64,000 nucleotides of DNA, from positions 1 to 64,000 of the forward strand of contig BTUU01000006.1 of NCBI GenBank assembly GCA_045863555.1, read 5' to 3'. The first letter of the stretch is position 1, and each line of letters starts with the position of its first letter. Shown here piece after piece: positions 63,019 to 64,000 of this stretch. The translations under genes were made by a program, and so were the position numbers. The notes under the pieces are model-generated. The model was not told the origin of the DNA and did no database searches. It saw only the letters and a list, made by a program, of their open reading frames with translations. The stretch is from JACRLV01 sp045863555 (GTDB lineage: Bacteria > Planctomycetota > Phycisphaerae > UBA1845 > Fen-1342).

Positions 63019-64000
63019 ATGCAACTGAATTCACTTGACTGGGCGGTCGTCGTCGCCAGCCTCGTCATCACGTTCATCCCGGTCGCGTTCTACTACCGCC
63101 GCGCGGGAAAGAGCTCGACCGAGTTTTTCGCGTCGGGCCGGGCCGCGCCGTGGTGGCTGATCGGCACGTCGATGGTGGCGACGACGTTCAGCACGGATAC
63201 GCCGAACCTGGTGACGGATTTCGTGCGATCGAAGGGCGTCTCGTACAACTGGATGTGGTGGTCCTTTCTGCTCACGGGCATGATGACCGTTTTCTTTTTC
63301 GCGCGTCTGTGGCGACGAAGCGGCGTGCTCACTGACCTTGAGTTCTACGAGATGCGGTACAGCGGCAAGTCCGCCGCGTTTCTGCGCGGATTCCGGTCCA
63401 TCTACCTGGGTCTGCTCTTCAACTGCTGCATCATGGCGACCGTGACGCTGGCCGCCTGCAAGATCGCGAACGTGATGCTGGGCTGGGATCGGCTTCAGAC
63501 CGTGCTTGTCTGTTCGGCGATCTGTATCGTCTTCGGGAGCATCTCGGGCCTCTGGGGCGTGCTCACGAGCGACCTGCTCCAGTTCGTGCTCGCGATGGTC
63601 GGCGTGATTGCGGCAGCGTATTACGCAGTGAGCCACCCGGCGGTCGGCGGTCTTTCAGGTCTGCTGACGAAAATTCCCCCCGAGAGCCTGAGCGTCCTTC
63701 CGCCGCTGAATGACCCAACTACGCTAATCGCCGTCTTCATCATACCCATCACAATCCAGTGGTGGTCCGTGTGGTATCCCGGCGCAGAGCCGGGGGGCGG
63801 CAGTTACATCGCCCAGCGCATGCTCGCGGCCCGCACGGAGAAGGACGCGCTCGCGGGAAGTCTCTGGTTCAACCTCGCACACTACGCGCTGCGACCCTGG
63901 CCGTGGATCATCGTCGCACTCTCGTCGATGATCGTCTTTCCGACGCTCGCCGACATCAAGAAGGCTCTCCCGCACGTCAGCGACGACCTGATCGGCAACG
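63019..64000 (+). CDS. Sodium:solute symporter family protein (partial)
   Basis: The window ends inside this gene; 327 codons are visible. It begins MQLNSLDWAVVVASLVI, then the SSS-family helix-1/2 pattern STEFFASGRAAPWWLIGTS, MVATTFSTDTPNLVTDFV, and helices including LLFNCCIMATVTLAACKIA and TDLLQFVLAMVGV-like SDLLQFVLAMVGVIAAAYY. The family couples sodium to sugars, amino acids or other solutes. Specificity cannot be told. The frame is open to position 64000. Confidence 0.9.
   Translation, partial: MQLNSLDWAVVVASLVITFIPVAFYYRRAGKSSTEFFASGRAAPWWLIGTSMVATTFSTDTPNLVTDFVRSKGVSYNWMWWSFLLTGMMTVFFFARLWRRSGVLTDLEFYEMRYSGKSAAFLRGFRSIYLGLLFNCCIMATVTLAACKIANVMLGWDRLQTVLVCSAICIVFGSISGLWGVLTSDLLQFVLAMVGVIAAAYYAVSHPAVGGLSGLLTKIPPESLSVLPPLNDPTTLIAVFIIPITIQWWSVWYPGAEPGGGSYIAQRMLAARTEKDALAGSLWFNLAHYALRPWPWIIVALSSMIVFPTLADIKKALPHVSDDLIGN

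Overview
The window is GC-rich, densely coded bacterial chromosome. Several traits point to a member of the Planctomycetota, probably Phycisphaerae-like: secreted proteins ending in paired EF-hand (type I dockerin-like) repeats, three proteins with the same CxxCGYNL zinc ribbon, DUF1080 and DUF1569 proteins, and lipoproteins with PKD and WD40 modules. This placement is inferred from family content, because no rRNA gene is present. I see no insertion sequence, prophage or CRISPR array.

Layout. 0-8 kb: a large hybrid sensor kinase, ATP sulfurylase (sat), two membrane proteins and a BtrH/DUF4872 protein. 8-17 kb: a ChaN-type lipoprotein, an esterase-like lipoprotein, a tRNA-Val, a phosphatase-like lipoprotein, YggX, a TPR protein with dapB, and a triple-CHRD dockerin protein. 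17-24 kb: a STAS/anti-sigma pair, a short type VI secretion-like set (tssB, tssC, hcp and an unknown gene) with a sigma-54-type promoter before hcp, a B12-binding/MeaB fusion, and a fluoride-riboswitch operon (crcB-DUF190). 24-35 kb: arfB, a CAP lipoprotein, a PKD-WD40-metzincin lipoprotein, tpiA, a 3D-domain protein, an isolated nuoN, a GNAT acetyltransferase and a DUF1080 protein. 35-45 kb: a LeuA-like synthase, epimerase and GT-C-like membrane protein in one run, a FadL-type porin, then a two-gene signalling pair (histidine kinase and receiver-GGDEF-EAL) and tRNA-Lys. 45-53 kb: an isochorismatase-fold protein without the usual Cys, the sigma factor-yacG-nadC operon, maf, nfo, and an ECF sigma/membrane protein/STN-domain cluster. 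53-64 kb: a zinc-ribbon membrane-protein operon, a GT2 glycosyltransferase, an unknown gene overlapping lexA, xseB-comF, homogentisate dioxygenase, an ABC-2-like membrane protein, a sorbosone dehydrogenase-like dockerin protein and a truncated sodium:solute symporter.

Most genes are ordinary housekeeping or envelope genes. The best leads are: (1) the minimal TssB/TssC/Hcp cluster with its own sigma-54-type promoter; (2) the B12-binding plus MeaB fusion that looks like IcmF without its mutase domain; (3) the ECF sigma/putative anti-sigma/stand-alone STN cluster; (4) the PKD-WD40-metzincin lipoprotein; (5) the well-initiated unknown gene that runs 233 bases into lexA; and (6) the zinc-ribbon protein that seems to need a CTG start. 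The fluoride riboswitch is a secure regulatory call. All assignments were made by reading motifs, with no database search.
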